NCBI GenBank assembly: GCA_945903465.1
Contig: CAMDOF010000009.1
Location: 28,381-92,380 of the forward strand
Source: Opitutus sp. GAS368
Lineage (GTDB): Bacteria > Verrucomicrobiota > Verrucomicrobiia > Opitutales > Opitutaceae
DNA length: 64,000 nt
Direction: 5' to 3'
The notes below the pieces were generated by a model. That model was given only the letters and a program-made list of their open reading frames with translations, did no database searches and had not been told where the DNA came from. Numbering within the stretch: position 1 is the first letter of the stretch; each line of letters opens with the position of its first letter. This document shows positions 54,537-62,708 of the stretch, piece after piece. Made by a program: the position numbers and the translations under genes.

Positions 54537-56093
54537 TCAGCGCTTCGCATCGTCGAAAACGCGGTCGTCCCAACGGTTGATATCGCCCGCCTTCTCGGCG
54601 TCGGAAGCGAAGGCCACTTCGGGCGCCTCTATCGGCGGAAGAGATTTTCGCAGCATCACCAGGGCCCCAGCGAAGGCGGGGTCGGCCGCGACGTTGCGAA
54701 ATTCGTGCGGATCGCTGGAGTGATCATAGAGTTCCTCGGCACCGTCGCGATAGCGGTTATAGCGGTAGCGATCGCTCCGCAACGACTGACAGCCAAGGCC
54801 AAAAGTCGACAAGACGGGTTTTCCCCGTTGCACGGTGGAACCGCGAACCACGCTCGCAAGGTCCACGCCATCCAGCGTGTGGCTCGTGGGTACGGGTAGG
54901 TGGCAGAGGCTCAGCAGCGTGGGGAAAATGTCGATCAGGCCGACGGGGGTGGCGACGACCCGCGGTTCATTTCCAGGAACCGAAATCGCGAACACCACAC
55001 GGCAAGCCAGCTCCGAAAGGTAAAATTTGGTCCAGTGCTGTTTTTCCCCGGTGTGCCAGCCATTGTCCGCCGCGAAGACGACGATGGTATCGTCACGGTT
55101 GGGCCCGGCGGCGAGCGCGTCGAGCACGCGGCCAACCTGTTCATCGACGTAGCTGATCGCCGCATAATATCCTTGAAGGCATTTTTTCCAAAGATCGTGC
55201 TGCACAATCCAGTCGTGTTCGCCGCGGTGGGTGGCGAGCCAGCGAGCGACGAACGGGACATCTTCAAGGTCATTGGGCCGGAATCCCTCAGGAAGTTCAA
55301 TCGTGTCGAGCGGGTAGCGCTCAAAGAAACGCGAGGGAACATTCCACGTGAGATGGGGACGCCAAAAGCCGCAGGCCAAAAAGAACGGCTGGGCGTGGCG
55401 TTGCTGCACCATCTCGGCCGCGCGCGCGGCTTGCTGGGTGTCTTGTTGGAATTTTTCTGGGTCGACGCGATCCCAGTCATCGGGCAGGACGCCCCAGGTC
55501 CAGGCGGGACTCCACATTTTAGTGACGCTACCCGGCAACGCGAATTTGATCAGCTCGTTTTCCGTGTGCCGGACGTGCTTGGGATGGTCGAACCACCGAT
55601 AGTGCCCCGGGGTGTAGTCGTTGATGTCATCCTCCAGATACTTGTTATGACCGATCTTCCCAAAACCGGCTGTCAGGTAGCCGGCATGAAGGAAGGTGGC
55701 GGGCAGGGTCTGAACTTCGGAAATCCATCCGGCCGTTCTCCGGTAGGCCTGACTATTGTAGTAAACACCGCTGCGAGTGGTATTGACGCCGGTGAGCAAC
55801 GCGGTGCGCGACGGGCAGCATGCCGGCGAATCCGCGTAGGCATGCGTGAACCACGTGCTCCGGGCTGCGAGACGCTCAAGGTTTGGCGTCTTCACGCGGC
55901 CATTGCCACCAAACGCGCTATGAAGTTGCGCGGCGTGATCATCGATCAGAATCAGCAGCACATTGGGGCGCGTCGGCACGGTGGCGGCCGGTTGAGCGCG
56001 CGCGACCGCCGCCGGCAACGCCGCCAGCAAGGCCAATGTGGACCACAGGGTAACCTCGCGCTTCACGTCAAAGAGGAAACGGACCAGACTCAA
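54537..56093 (-). CDS. Sulfatase (Cys type) between the two paralogous receptors
   Basis: A 518-residue sulfatase. The modification site is C-C-P-S-R with Cys92. Metal-binding segments are L-I-L-I-D-D-H-A and FAADNGWHTGEKQHWTKF. The start overlaps the upstream receptor stop by four bases as TTG 56093; the in-frame GTG at 56066 gives a neater signal peptide (MKREVTLWSTLALLAALPAAVARA) and may be the true start. The heading N-V-L-L-I-L-I-D-D-H-A-A-Q-L and later YDHSSDPHEFRNVAADP are typical of S1-type sulfatases. Translational coupling to the receptor suggests linked function. Confidence 0.92.
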   Translation of the reverse strand: MSLVRFLFDVKREVTLWSTLALLAALPAAVARAQPAATVPTRPNVLLILIDDHAAQLHSAFGGNGRVKTPNLERLAARSTWFTHAYADSPACCPSRTALLTGVNTTRSGVYYNSQAYRRTAGWISEVQTLPATFLHAGYLTAGFGKIGHNKYLEDDINDYTPGHYRWFDHPKHVRHTENELIKFALPGSVTKMWSPAWTWGVLPDDWDRVDPEKFQQDTQQAARAAEMVQQRHAQPFFLACGFWRPHLTWNVPSRFFERYPLDTIELPEGFRPNDLEDVPFVARWLATHRGEHDWIVQHDLWKKCLQGYYAAISYVDEQVGRVLDALAAGPNRDDTIVVFAADNGWHTGEKQHWTKFYLSELACRVVFAISVPGNEPRVVATPVGLIDIFPTLLSLCHLPVPTSHTLDGVDLASVVRGSTVQRGKPVLSTFGLGCQSLRSDRYRYNRYRDGAEELYDHSSDPHEFRNVAADPAFAGALVMLRKSLPPIEAPEVAFASDAEKAGDINRWDDRVFDDAKR

Positions 56094-58504
56094 AATCCTG
56101 CGCCACTGCGGCGACCGAGCGTGTAGGTGAAATAGACCGAGCGCTTCTCGCCCGGATAACGGGCATTGGCACCGGCGGAACCTCCCCTGAAATAATTTTC
56201 ATCCGTGAGGTTGCTCACGTTGATTGCGAACGTCTGGGCGAACTTCGCTCCACTCGGCAGCCGATAGCGGACGCCGAAATTCCACAGCCGATAAGACGGC
56301 GCCTTGAGGGCCCATTGCCCCGTAGATTGCGTGACCACCCGCTTGCCGCCGGGCAACGTGGCGTAGACGTCGCCGGCCGTCGGCAACTCGGTCGGCGTGG
56401 CCCCAACAAAAGTCACCCCAAGATTTGTCGAGAATCCCTTAAACCGGCCCGTGTCCGGCGCGTATTTTAAGCTGACGCTCCCGTTGTATGGCGCGGCGAA
56501 TTGAACATTCCGGCCGACGGCCGCGGGCGCGGCCGAACCAAAGTCACTGTAGATCGAATTCACGCGACCATAGCTTGCGACGAGGTAGACGTCCTTATTG
56601 ACCGTCCAACTGGCATCGACCTCATAACCGCGCACCAATTGGTCTCCAGTCCGCTGGGTTAGTTGCACAAAGTTGCCCGAGCCTTGAGGCGACTCCACGA
56701 AATCAATCACACTGACGTTGTGCCGCGTCGCGTAAAAACCGCTCAGCGTGTAGTTGAAACGATCATGGAGGAACGAGCCCTTGAAACCGTAGTCGTAGCC
56801 GCCCGAAGCCTCGGACTTGTAGGTCGGATCGGCGACGATCAATGCGCCGTCACCCTGCGTGATGAACCAGCTTTCGCTGTAATTCGCAAACACGCGAAAC
56901 GTCGGCGTCAGCTTGTAGTTAAGACCGACCGTCGGCTTGAACTCATGGCCACTCTTTTTGATCGATTGACCCGGCGCATAACCCGGCACGAAAGGCGCAA
57001 AAGTGGCCGCGGGCGTCACGAAGTCGCGATGCCGATAGCGGATGGAGTCGTAGCGGGCGCCGGCATAGGCGAGCAACCGGCCGTTCAGCAGCGCGGACTG
57101 TTGGCGCAGGCCGAGGCCGAGCGTGGAAATCCGCAGCTTCTGCAGGCGCGTCCTAATTTCTCCAGGCGAATCGTAGCTCCGCTTTGGGAAGTAGGCTATT
57201 GGGGCGACGGGATTGTAGGTGGCATCGAGCTTGACCACGCGCACCGCATTCCATGCGACGATGTCAGGATTGTTCGCGGCACCCCAGCTGAGCGTCGGAT
57301 CCCATCGGTACCAATCATTGAGATCGATCGTGAACAAACTACGATGGTCGATCGCGTCGCCGTTTGTGCGGTAGTGGGCGAGCAGATCATTTTGAAAACT
57401 GCCGCCATCGACGAAGATTCGCCCGCGATTGGGGACGGCGCCGCGCGTGGATGTGAGCGCATTGGCGGCAACCGGCGTGTTAATGGTGATGGTGCCCCAA
57501 CCCGTGTTGCTATCAAAATCCCAGCGGCGCTCGGCGAACCAGTGCGCGGAGGTGCGCGTACTGAACACGGGGTTGTACGTTTTCTCGTAGACCGCCGTCA
57601 TTCCTCGGAACCCCCGATTGAGTTCGGCGACCGGCCCGAGGGCATTGTAGTTGCTGAGGTTGCTGGCATAGCCCACCGCCGCATCATCTGCGGTGGCAGA
57701 AGTTCCTTTCTGATCGATAACCAGCGGGAGCGAGACGGTCGGGGAGTGGCGCACCTGCAGAAAAAACTCATTTGTCACCGTGAGCTTGGAACCGTCGCCG
57801 AAAACGTGATTGAGCGAGAGGTAGTATTCCTGATTACGATTGCGGGCGAAGGCTTGGTCGAAATCGCGCTGATAATTGCTCGCCGTAAAGACATAGTTGG
57901 TTTTACCCAACGTGCCTTGGAAAAACGGTCCCGTCATCTCAAGCGTCGCGCGCTGCGTTCCGAAGGCGCCGTAATTGAGCGTCAGTTCCTGGGCAGCGAC
58001 CGATTTAGGCTGCTTCGAGATCATGTTAATCATGCCACCTGGCGAGGTACGGCCGTAGATCGCGGCGTTGGAGCCTTTGATGACTTCGATGCGATCGATG
58101 TTGCTCGCACCGTAACGTCCCGCGCGGAGAAACCCATCGCGTAATTGCTGAGAGGAATTGAAACCACGCAGCATGAAGTTTCCACCAATGTCCAAACCAG
58201 TGAAATTGCTAATCTGCGTGATGTTGTCCGCCAATTCAAACATCGCGAAGTCCTTGGTGAACTCGCTCGTGAGGACGTTGACCGAGTAAGGCAGATCGAT
58301 GATCTGCATGGCGACCCGGCTACCGGTCATTGATTCAGAGGAACCATAACCTTTGCTGGAACCTGCACTCACCTCAAAGGGAGTCAGCTTCACGGGTTCG
58401 GAGTCGGCCGGCCTCGTCGGCGTTTGAGCCGAAAGCTGCACGCCACCGAACAGCAGTCCAAGTGCACCTAGGCGTATCGATCGATGAGTACATTTTGTTG
58501 TCAT
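56090..58504 (-). CDS. TonB-dependent receptor, paralogue 2 (804 residues)
   Basis: It has E-P-V-K-L-T-P-F-E-V-S after the signal peptide, then D-L-P-Y-S-V-N-V-L-T-S-E-F and IDRIEVIKGSNAAIYGRTSPGGMINMISKQPK. It is collinear with the receptor at 52068-54497 over its full length. The differences concentrate in what should be extracellular loops (around residues 280-430). It ends G-R-R-S-G-A-G-F. It overlaps the downstream sulfatase by four bases. A leader motif CCTAACGACC sits directly before the ATG, similar to that of paralogue 1. Confidence 0.95.
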   Translation of the reverse strand: MTTKCTHRSIRLGALGLLFGGVQLSAQTPTRPADSEPVKLTPFEVSAGSSKGYGSSESMTGSRVAMQIIDLPYSVNVLTSEFTKDFAMFELADNITQISNFTGLDIGGNFMLRGFNSSQQLRDGFLRAGRYGASNIDRIEVIKGSNAAIYGRTSPGGMINMISKQPKSVAAQELTLNYGAFGTQRATLEMTGPFFQGTLGKTNYVFTASNYQRDFDQAFARNRNQEYYLSLNHVFGDGSKLTVTNEFFLQVRHSPTVSLPLVIDQKGTSATADDAAVGYASNLSNYNALGPVAELNRGFRGMTAVYEKTYNPVFSTRTSAHWFAERRWDFDSNTGWGTITINTPVAANALTSTRGAVPNRGRIFVDGGSFQNDLLAHYRTNGDAIDHRSLFTIDLNDWYRWDPTLSWGAANNPDIVAWNAVRVVKLDATYNPVAPIAYFPKRSYDSPGEIRTRLQKLRISTLGLGLRQQSALLNGRLLAYAGARYDSIRYRHRDFVTPAATFAPFVPGYAPGQSIKKSGHEFKPTVGLNYKLTPTFRVFANYSESWFITQGDGALIVADPTYKSEASGGYDYGFKGSFLHDRFNYTLSGFYATRHNVSVIDFVESPQGSGNFVQLTQRTGDQLVRGYEVDASWTVNKDVYLVASYGRVNSIYSDFGSAAPAAVGRNVQFAAPYNGSVSLKYAPDTGRFKGFSTNLGVTFVGATPTELPTAGDVYATLPGGKRVVTQSTGQWALKAPSYRLWNFGVRYRLPSGAKFAQTFAINVSNLTDENYFRGGSAGANARYPGEKRSVYFTYTLGRRSGAGF

Positions 58505-58509
58505 GGTCG

Positions 58510-60399
58510 TTAGGGTTTTTCCGTAAAAATACGCGGCTCAATCGCCAACAGCTTGAGTTCCTCCATCACGGCCAGCGCGGCAAAACCTGTCGTGTAGGCG
58601 CAAGTCACTTTGAACCAGGCGCGGTGACCGGCGCCGACCGCCGAGTGCTCGGTCATGCCCACGATCCCACCCAGAGCTTGCCGGTCCGGCCCGCGGTATT
58701 GATTGGAGATGCACCAAGCGAGCGCCCGTCGCGCCACCGCCAGATGCCTCGCGTCTCCCGTCGCCCGATACAGACGGTAAAAATGCAACGACCACAGCGC
58801 CGTCCCTTTTTCGCTGATACCGTGGCGCTCAATCGGCTGGTCCGCGATGAAAACCCAGCACCCATCGGGACGTTGCCACTGGGCCATCTGCTCGGCCAAG
58901 CGCTGCGCCTGAGCTAAATAACCACCCATCGGCACCGCCTCATGGGCCGCCAGCAATCCTTCCATCGACCAACCCAAGCCTCGCGTCATCCGGATCGTCG
59001 GCATGACCCCGGTCCGGCGATTCCAGCCGCGTTCCCAAAGACCATCGGCCCGCGCCAACTTGGCGAGATGCTGCTTCATATAATCGTCGGCCTGCCTTTG
59101 ATAGCGCGGATCGTGCGTGCACTCGAACAGAGCACGCAGCCCCTCCACGCCAAAACCGGACTCATCAATCGTGTGCTCGGACCACTCCCGACGGTCCACG
59201 TAGTAATCCTGTGGCACCAGCTCGTAAGCCTTCATCAGGCGGGCCGTCGAGGCCGCCAGCAGTTCCGTGGCTCGAAGATATTCGATATTGCCCGTCGCGC
59301 GATACAACGGAATCCAAGCCCAGCCGGAAAGGAACAGCGCATCGGAGACGGCGGCGCATTGCTCGTAGCCAAACGGCAAATCAATCGCCCGACGCCAACG
59401 CGACAGGGATATTCCGTAGGCGGGGTGCGCCGGATCCATGATCCGCAGCGCGAGGCCGCTGCGACCAATTTCATCCGCACGATCGGTCAGCTGCCGGTCC
59501 GGAAAGTCTTTGGCCACGGCCGGAATCTTCTCCGCCTCCAGCAACGCCGAGACGGCCGGACCCGCTCCCCAAATCCAATGCGACGAGCGATAGGTCTGCG
59601 CATCCAGATCATAAAAAAGGTGCAGCCCACCCGCCGTCGGGCTGGCGAGATTACGGTTCTGTGAACGCAGGAGATAGTTCACGGAGTCGCGGAGCGATTG
59701 TTCGAGATTACCACGAGTCAGGGGCCGCGTCGCCCCGCCGCCCACCTGCGCGGAAACGAATGGTCGCGGATCCCGCCGGAGGATTTCAATTTCTTTACCA
59801 GTGGACGCTTCCACCCGCGCCACCGTGCCCGCCCACTCCTCGCCCAGCCCTTGCACAGAATATTTCAACCCTCCGTTAATCACCGGTACGAGCGCCCTTA
59901 AGTAAAAATCCTCGAGCGCGACCGCGGGTTCACAATAGACGCTGTTTTCCCACGACTCCAACTGCTGCGCGGCTACACTCATTTCAAGCTGTCCAGCTTC
60001 GGTCTTACCGTGGAAATGATGGTTCACCGCAATCAGTCGCGGCGCCGTCTGCCACCGCAACACGCCCGTCACCCCCGCATTCAACTGCAAATCAACCACC
60101 GGGTACCACACCTCCTTGTCCGGCTTGGGCGAGGGCAGCACCGTCGCTGGCGCCGGGTGCGTGGGCGAGATGTCCGTGATCTTGCTCATCGGGCGATTGC
60201 GCGCACTGCGGAAACGAAGCTCCACTTCCTTTACGTCCACAGGCAGAGTCAATGTCACTTCGATCGCGCGGGTCGCGGGCAGCGGCGTTGCCCCACCCAC
60301 CACCGCCACCCACCCAATGCCCACGAGCGCGACCAAACCTCGGCGAAGGAGGCGCGTAGCAAAAACTGAAACGGAGAGGTCTCTCTGAACGTTAGCCAT
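58510..60399 (-). CDS. Putative (alpha/alpha)-barrel glycoside hydrolase, unsaturated-glucuronyl-hydrolase-like
   Basis: A 629-residue exported protein (hydrophobic signal near residues 20-37). The N-terminal 200 residues are beta-rich (VTLTLPVDVKEVELRFRSARN, GVTGVLRWQTAP). The C-terminal half has a repeating helical pattern typical of (alpha/alpha)6 barrels: DALFLSGWAWIPLYRATGN, GFGVEGLRALFECTHD, GLGWSMEGLLAAHEAV, GTALWSLHFYRLYRATGD. This resembles GH88/GH105 unsaturated uronyl hydrolases or related D-glucuronyl enzymes. Those would process the 4,5-unsaturated ends released by the PL6 lyase, which fits the locus. The exact GH family cannot be assigned from the sequence alone. Confidence 0.65.
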   Translation of the reverse strand: MANVQRDLSVSVFATRLLRRGLVALVGIGWVAVVGGATPLPATRAIEVTLTLPVDVKEVELRFRSARNRPMSKITDISPTHPAPATVLPSPKPDKEVWYPVVDLQLNAGVTGVLRWQTAPRLIAVNHHFHGKTEAGQLEMSVAAQQLESWENSVYCEPAVALEDFYLRALVPVINGGLKYSVQGLGEEWAGTVARVEASTGKEIEILRRDPRPFVSAQVGGGATRPLTRGNLEQSLRDSVNYLLRSQNRNLASPTAGGLHLFYDLDAQTYRSSHWIWGAGPAVSALLEAEKIPAVAKDFPDRQLTDRADEIGRSGLALRIMDPAHPAYGISLSRWRRAIDLPFGYEQCAAVSDALFLSGWAWIPLYRATGNIEYLRATELLAASTARLMKAYELVPQDYYVDRREWSEHTIDESGFGVEGLRALFECTHDPRYQRQADDYMKQHLAKLARADGLWERGWNRRTGVMPTIRMTRGLGWSMEGLLAAHEAVPMGGYLAQAQRLAEQMAQWQRPDGCWVFIADQPIERHGISEKGTALWSLHFYRLYRATGDARHLAVARRALAWCISNQYRGPDRQALGGIVGMTEHSAVGAGHRAWFKVTCAYTTGFAALAVMEELKLLAIEPRIFTEKP

Positions 60400-60958
60400 A
60401 AGCTTTTAAAAAAATGAAGTCCTCGGTCACCCTGAAATAAAACTCGGTTGCACCGCTCCTGCCCAATGGCCAAACAACCCGCGCCGCCCGCCCAGCCCGA
60501 AATGCCGAGCGCCCTTTGCGCTTCGCCCCAGACCGCCAGATAACTTACGTCGTTCTGAACCCTCGTCCGTCCTCGCACGAAGGTTGCCCCAGCTTGACAG
60601 CAACCTCTCCCCGAGGACCGATCGAAGAAATCTCCGCGTGGGCTCGGCCCCTCTCTCAGCAACCGTCCCCCACCCCGCGAGGCCAGCCAGATGGCCGGCC
60701 TTGGCATCGATTTTCCCGCTCGAGTACCCCGGGCCGCGACCATTAGCGACCATCGCGGCAGGCCAGACGCGGTCGATGGCAGGCGCCGCCGCCACCCGTT
60801 CATTATCGGCCGCGCGAACGACCACCCCGGCGGCACCATCAGCCCTCCCGGCTGAGAAACTGAAGAGACGGTTGCTCCTGCCGGGATGGCCTCCCACCAA
60901 CTTCACTGCTAATTTCAGGGATAAATTCATCAAGGGTTGAGCGGGCGCAACGGTCGGA
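60400..60958. other. Gap inside the PUL without a supported gene
   Basis: About 560 bases between the putative hydrolase and the first sulfatase of the PUL. A minus-strand frame of 168 codons (60427-60933) is open but has Gly/Ala/Arg-rich composition, no recognisable domain and no start context; it is treated as non-coding. The AT-rich block around 60400-60420 probably holds the promoter of the hydrolase gene. Confidence 0.45.
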
Positions 60959-62278
60959 CTATTTCTTGATCGATTGTTTCTCCACGTTCTTGGCGTGCCG
61001 GCCGGAGGCGTCGCCCGTATCCGGAATGCCGCCGGCCGGATCGAGCTTTGTCAACGCGGCCTGCAGGCGTTTTCTCGCCGCACTCGCGGCAGGATTATCG
61101 GCCCCCCTCAGGACGAGCTTCTCCCCAAAAGGCGCGTCACTCATATCGAAAAGCTCGCCCGCTTGATTTAATTTCCAACCCTCTTCCCGCACGTACCAGC
61201 TCCGCGCCAATTGGTTAAAAATCCACGGCCGTGGCTGACTTTTTTCGCCTCGGAGCCGCGCCGCCAAGCTGTGCCCGTCGAGCACCGTCCTCTCGGGTAA
61301 CGCCGCGCCGGCCAACTCCGCAAACGTCGGAAAAAAATCACTCGCATCCACAAAGTCGCTACAAACCACGCCCGCGGGTGTCACCTTGGGCCAATGAGCG
61401 ATCATCGGCACCAAACCGCCGCCTTCCAGCATCGAGCCTTTCGCACCCGCCAGAGGACGGCCCCCAATGGTCGCACGTTCCGCGCGCGCTACGGCGGTGC
61501 CGTTATCGCCGATAAAAATGACGAGCGTCTTTTCACGAAGTTTCAAACGATCGAGCTCGGCCATCAACCGGCCAACGAGCTTGTCCATGTAAGCGACATT
61601 GTCGGCGTAAACATCCTTGCTGTCGGCCGCGCTGTCCGGCGTGGGCAGAATATCCGTGTGCACATGCGCCAGCGAGTAGTAGACGTAAAAGGGTCGGTCG
61701 CGGTGCTTCGTCATAAACGCCGTGAGGTGCTGGTGCATCAGGTCCGGCAGATAGTCCCGGTCACGAAGCGTCTTCGTCTCGCCATTCAGCAGGTAGGTTT
61801 TTCCCCTCTCCTGCGTGTTCCAGTAAGTTCCACTCCCTTGAAATTTAAGGTAATCATCGAAACCAAACTCGGCCGGCCCGAGCGGGAGTTGCCCCCATTT
61901 GCCAATCGCCGAGGTCACGTATCCCGCCGGTTTCAGGACCTTGGGCATCATCGTCTCCATCCCCGGCGTAAATCGGCCGGTCGCATCCTGATTCGAGGCA
62001 CCCGTCCGAAAACCATAACGGCCAGTCAGAATCAGCGCCCGCGAGGGACCGCAGAGCGGCACGGTATACGCGTGGGTGAAACGGGTGCCACCGCGCGCGA
62101 GCGCATCAATATTCGGCGTCTGGTAATGGTCGGCGCCGTAGCAACCGACCTCGCCCACACCATAGTCATCCGCCAGGATGAAGATAATGTTGGGCTTGGT
62201 CGGGCTGGAGGCGGCAAGGGCCGTCATCGTTAGGCTAAGCAGGCTGGCCAGACCAAGGCTGATCGCGAAAGCTTTCAT
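60959..62278 (-). CDS. Sulfatase (Cys type), head of the PUL
   Basis: A 439-residue sulfatase with signal peptide (MKAFAISLGLASLLSLTMTALAA). The modification site is C-G-P-S-R (Cys76), and the active-site segment I-F-I-L-A-D-D-Y-G-V-G plus F-I-G-D-N-G-T-A supplies the metal ligands. It is shorter than the other sulfatases and has the N-x-P-A-A-S-A-A-R type C-terminus of the arylsulfatase A-like group. It is the first gene after the regulator and has an intergenic palindrome 190 bases upstream, so it is the likely entry point of the PUL transcript. Confidence 0.93.
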   Translation of the reverse strand: MKAFAISLGLASLLSLTMTALAASSPTKPNIIFILADDYGVGEVGCYGADHYQTPNIDALARGGTRFTHAYTVPLCGPSRALILTGRYGFRTGASNQDATGRFTPGMETMMPKVLKPAGYVTSAIGKWGQLPLGPAEFGFDDYLKFQGSGTYWNTQERGKTYLLNGETKTLRDRDYLPDLMHQHLTAFMTKHRDRPFYVYYSLAHVHTDILPTPDSAADSKDVYADNVAYMDKLVGRLMAELDRLKLREKTLVIFIGDNGTAVARAERATIGGRPLAGAKGSMLEGGGLVPMIAHWPKVTPAGVVCSDFVDASDFFPTFAELAGAALPERTVLDGHSLAARLRGEKSQPRPWIFNQLARSWYVREEGWKLNQAGELFDMSDAPFGEKLVLRGADNPAASAARKRLQAALTKLDPAGGIPDTGDASGRHAKNVEKQSIKK

Positions 62279-62467
62279 TAAAATAGAGGGCGGGCTGAGG
62301 TCCTCATCGGCTCCGCCGTGTTGCTGGTTCTAAGATCAGCCCATACCCAACCGACTCGCCGCCGAATGCGACCCACTCGGGTGAACGGCTTGCAACAAAT
62401 CGCCAGTAAAAATACGGAGCTGAGGGGACCTGCATGCATTGGTGAAATGGGGGAAGGAAATAGCTAA

Positions 62468-62483
62468 ACTTTAGAGTTAAAGT
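62468..62483. promoter_or_regulatory. Candidate LacI-family operator
   Basis: A 6-base inverted repeat ACTTTA-GAGT-TAAAGT stands out as AT-rich in a GC-rich intergenic region between the divergent regulator and the first PUL gene. This is a typical location for a regulator's site. Binding is not shown. Confidence 0.35.
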
Positions 62484-62692
62484 CTTGGCTCGTGGCGGAA
62501 GCAATCGTCGCGTCACTGGCATTGTTGAGTAATTTCTCACCTCTGCCCAAACGCGCGCCTCCACCGGTGCATTTTTCCACTGCTGCGCCCTCGCCCATCC
62601 ACCCCGCCAGACCCGCCGAGGACACCCCCTTATTTTTTTGCGCGTATCGTTAAGCAATCTCCCTTACGAATTGCCAACACCGCTCGCCGGCC

Positions 62693-62704
62693 CAGTTAAA
62701 ACTG
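62693..62704. promoter_or_regulatory. Candidate operator at the lacI start
   Basis: A perfect 12-base palindrome CAGTTAAAACTG ends 4 bases before the lacI ATG and shares AGTTAAA with the palindrome 210 bases upstream. If both are bound by the same protein, the regulator would be autoregulated by blocking its own translation start or promoter. Confidence 0.35.
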
Positions 62705-62708
62705 TGCC

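Larger units (their letters stand above)
62279..62708. promoter_or_regulatory. Divergent PUL promoter/operator region
   Basis: About 430 bases between the divergent sulfatase and lacI genes. It contains two AT-rich palindromes: ACTTTA-GAGT-TAAAGT (62468-62483) and CAGTT-AA-AACTG (62693-62704, 4 bases before the lacI ATG). Both include AGTTAAA. They are listed separately as candidate operators. No other gene was seen. Confidence 0.55.

Noticed and set aside
54900..56126. 408-codon frame antisense to a sulfatase
   Set aside because: Covers a certain sulfatase gene on the opposite strand and shows no family motif.
56663..58144. 493-codon frame antisense to the second receptor
   Set aside because: Same explanation as for the first receptor; no domain.
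60427..60933. 168-codon minus-strand frame inside the PUL
   Set aside because: Gly/Ala/Arg-rich with no recognisable fold; an open frame of this size is common at this GC content.
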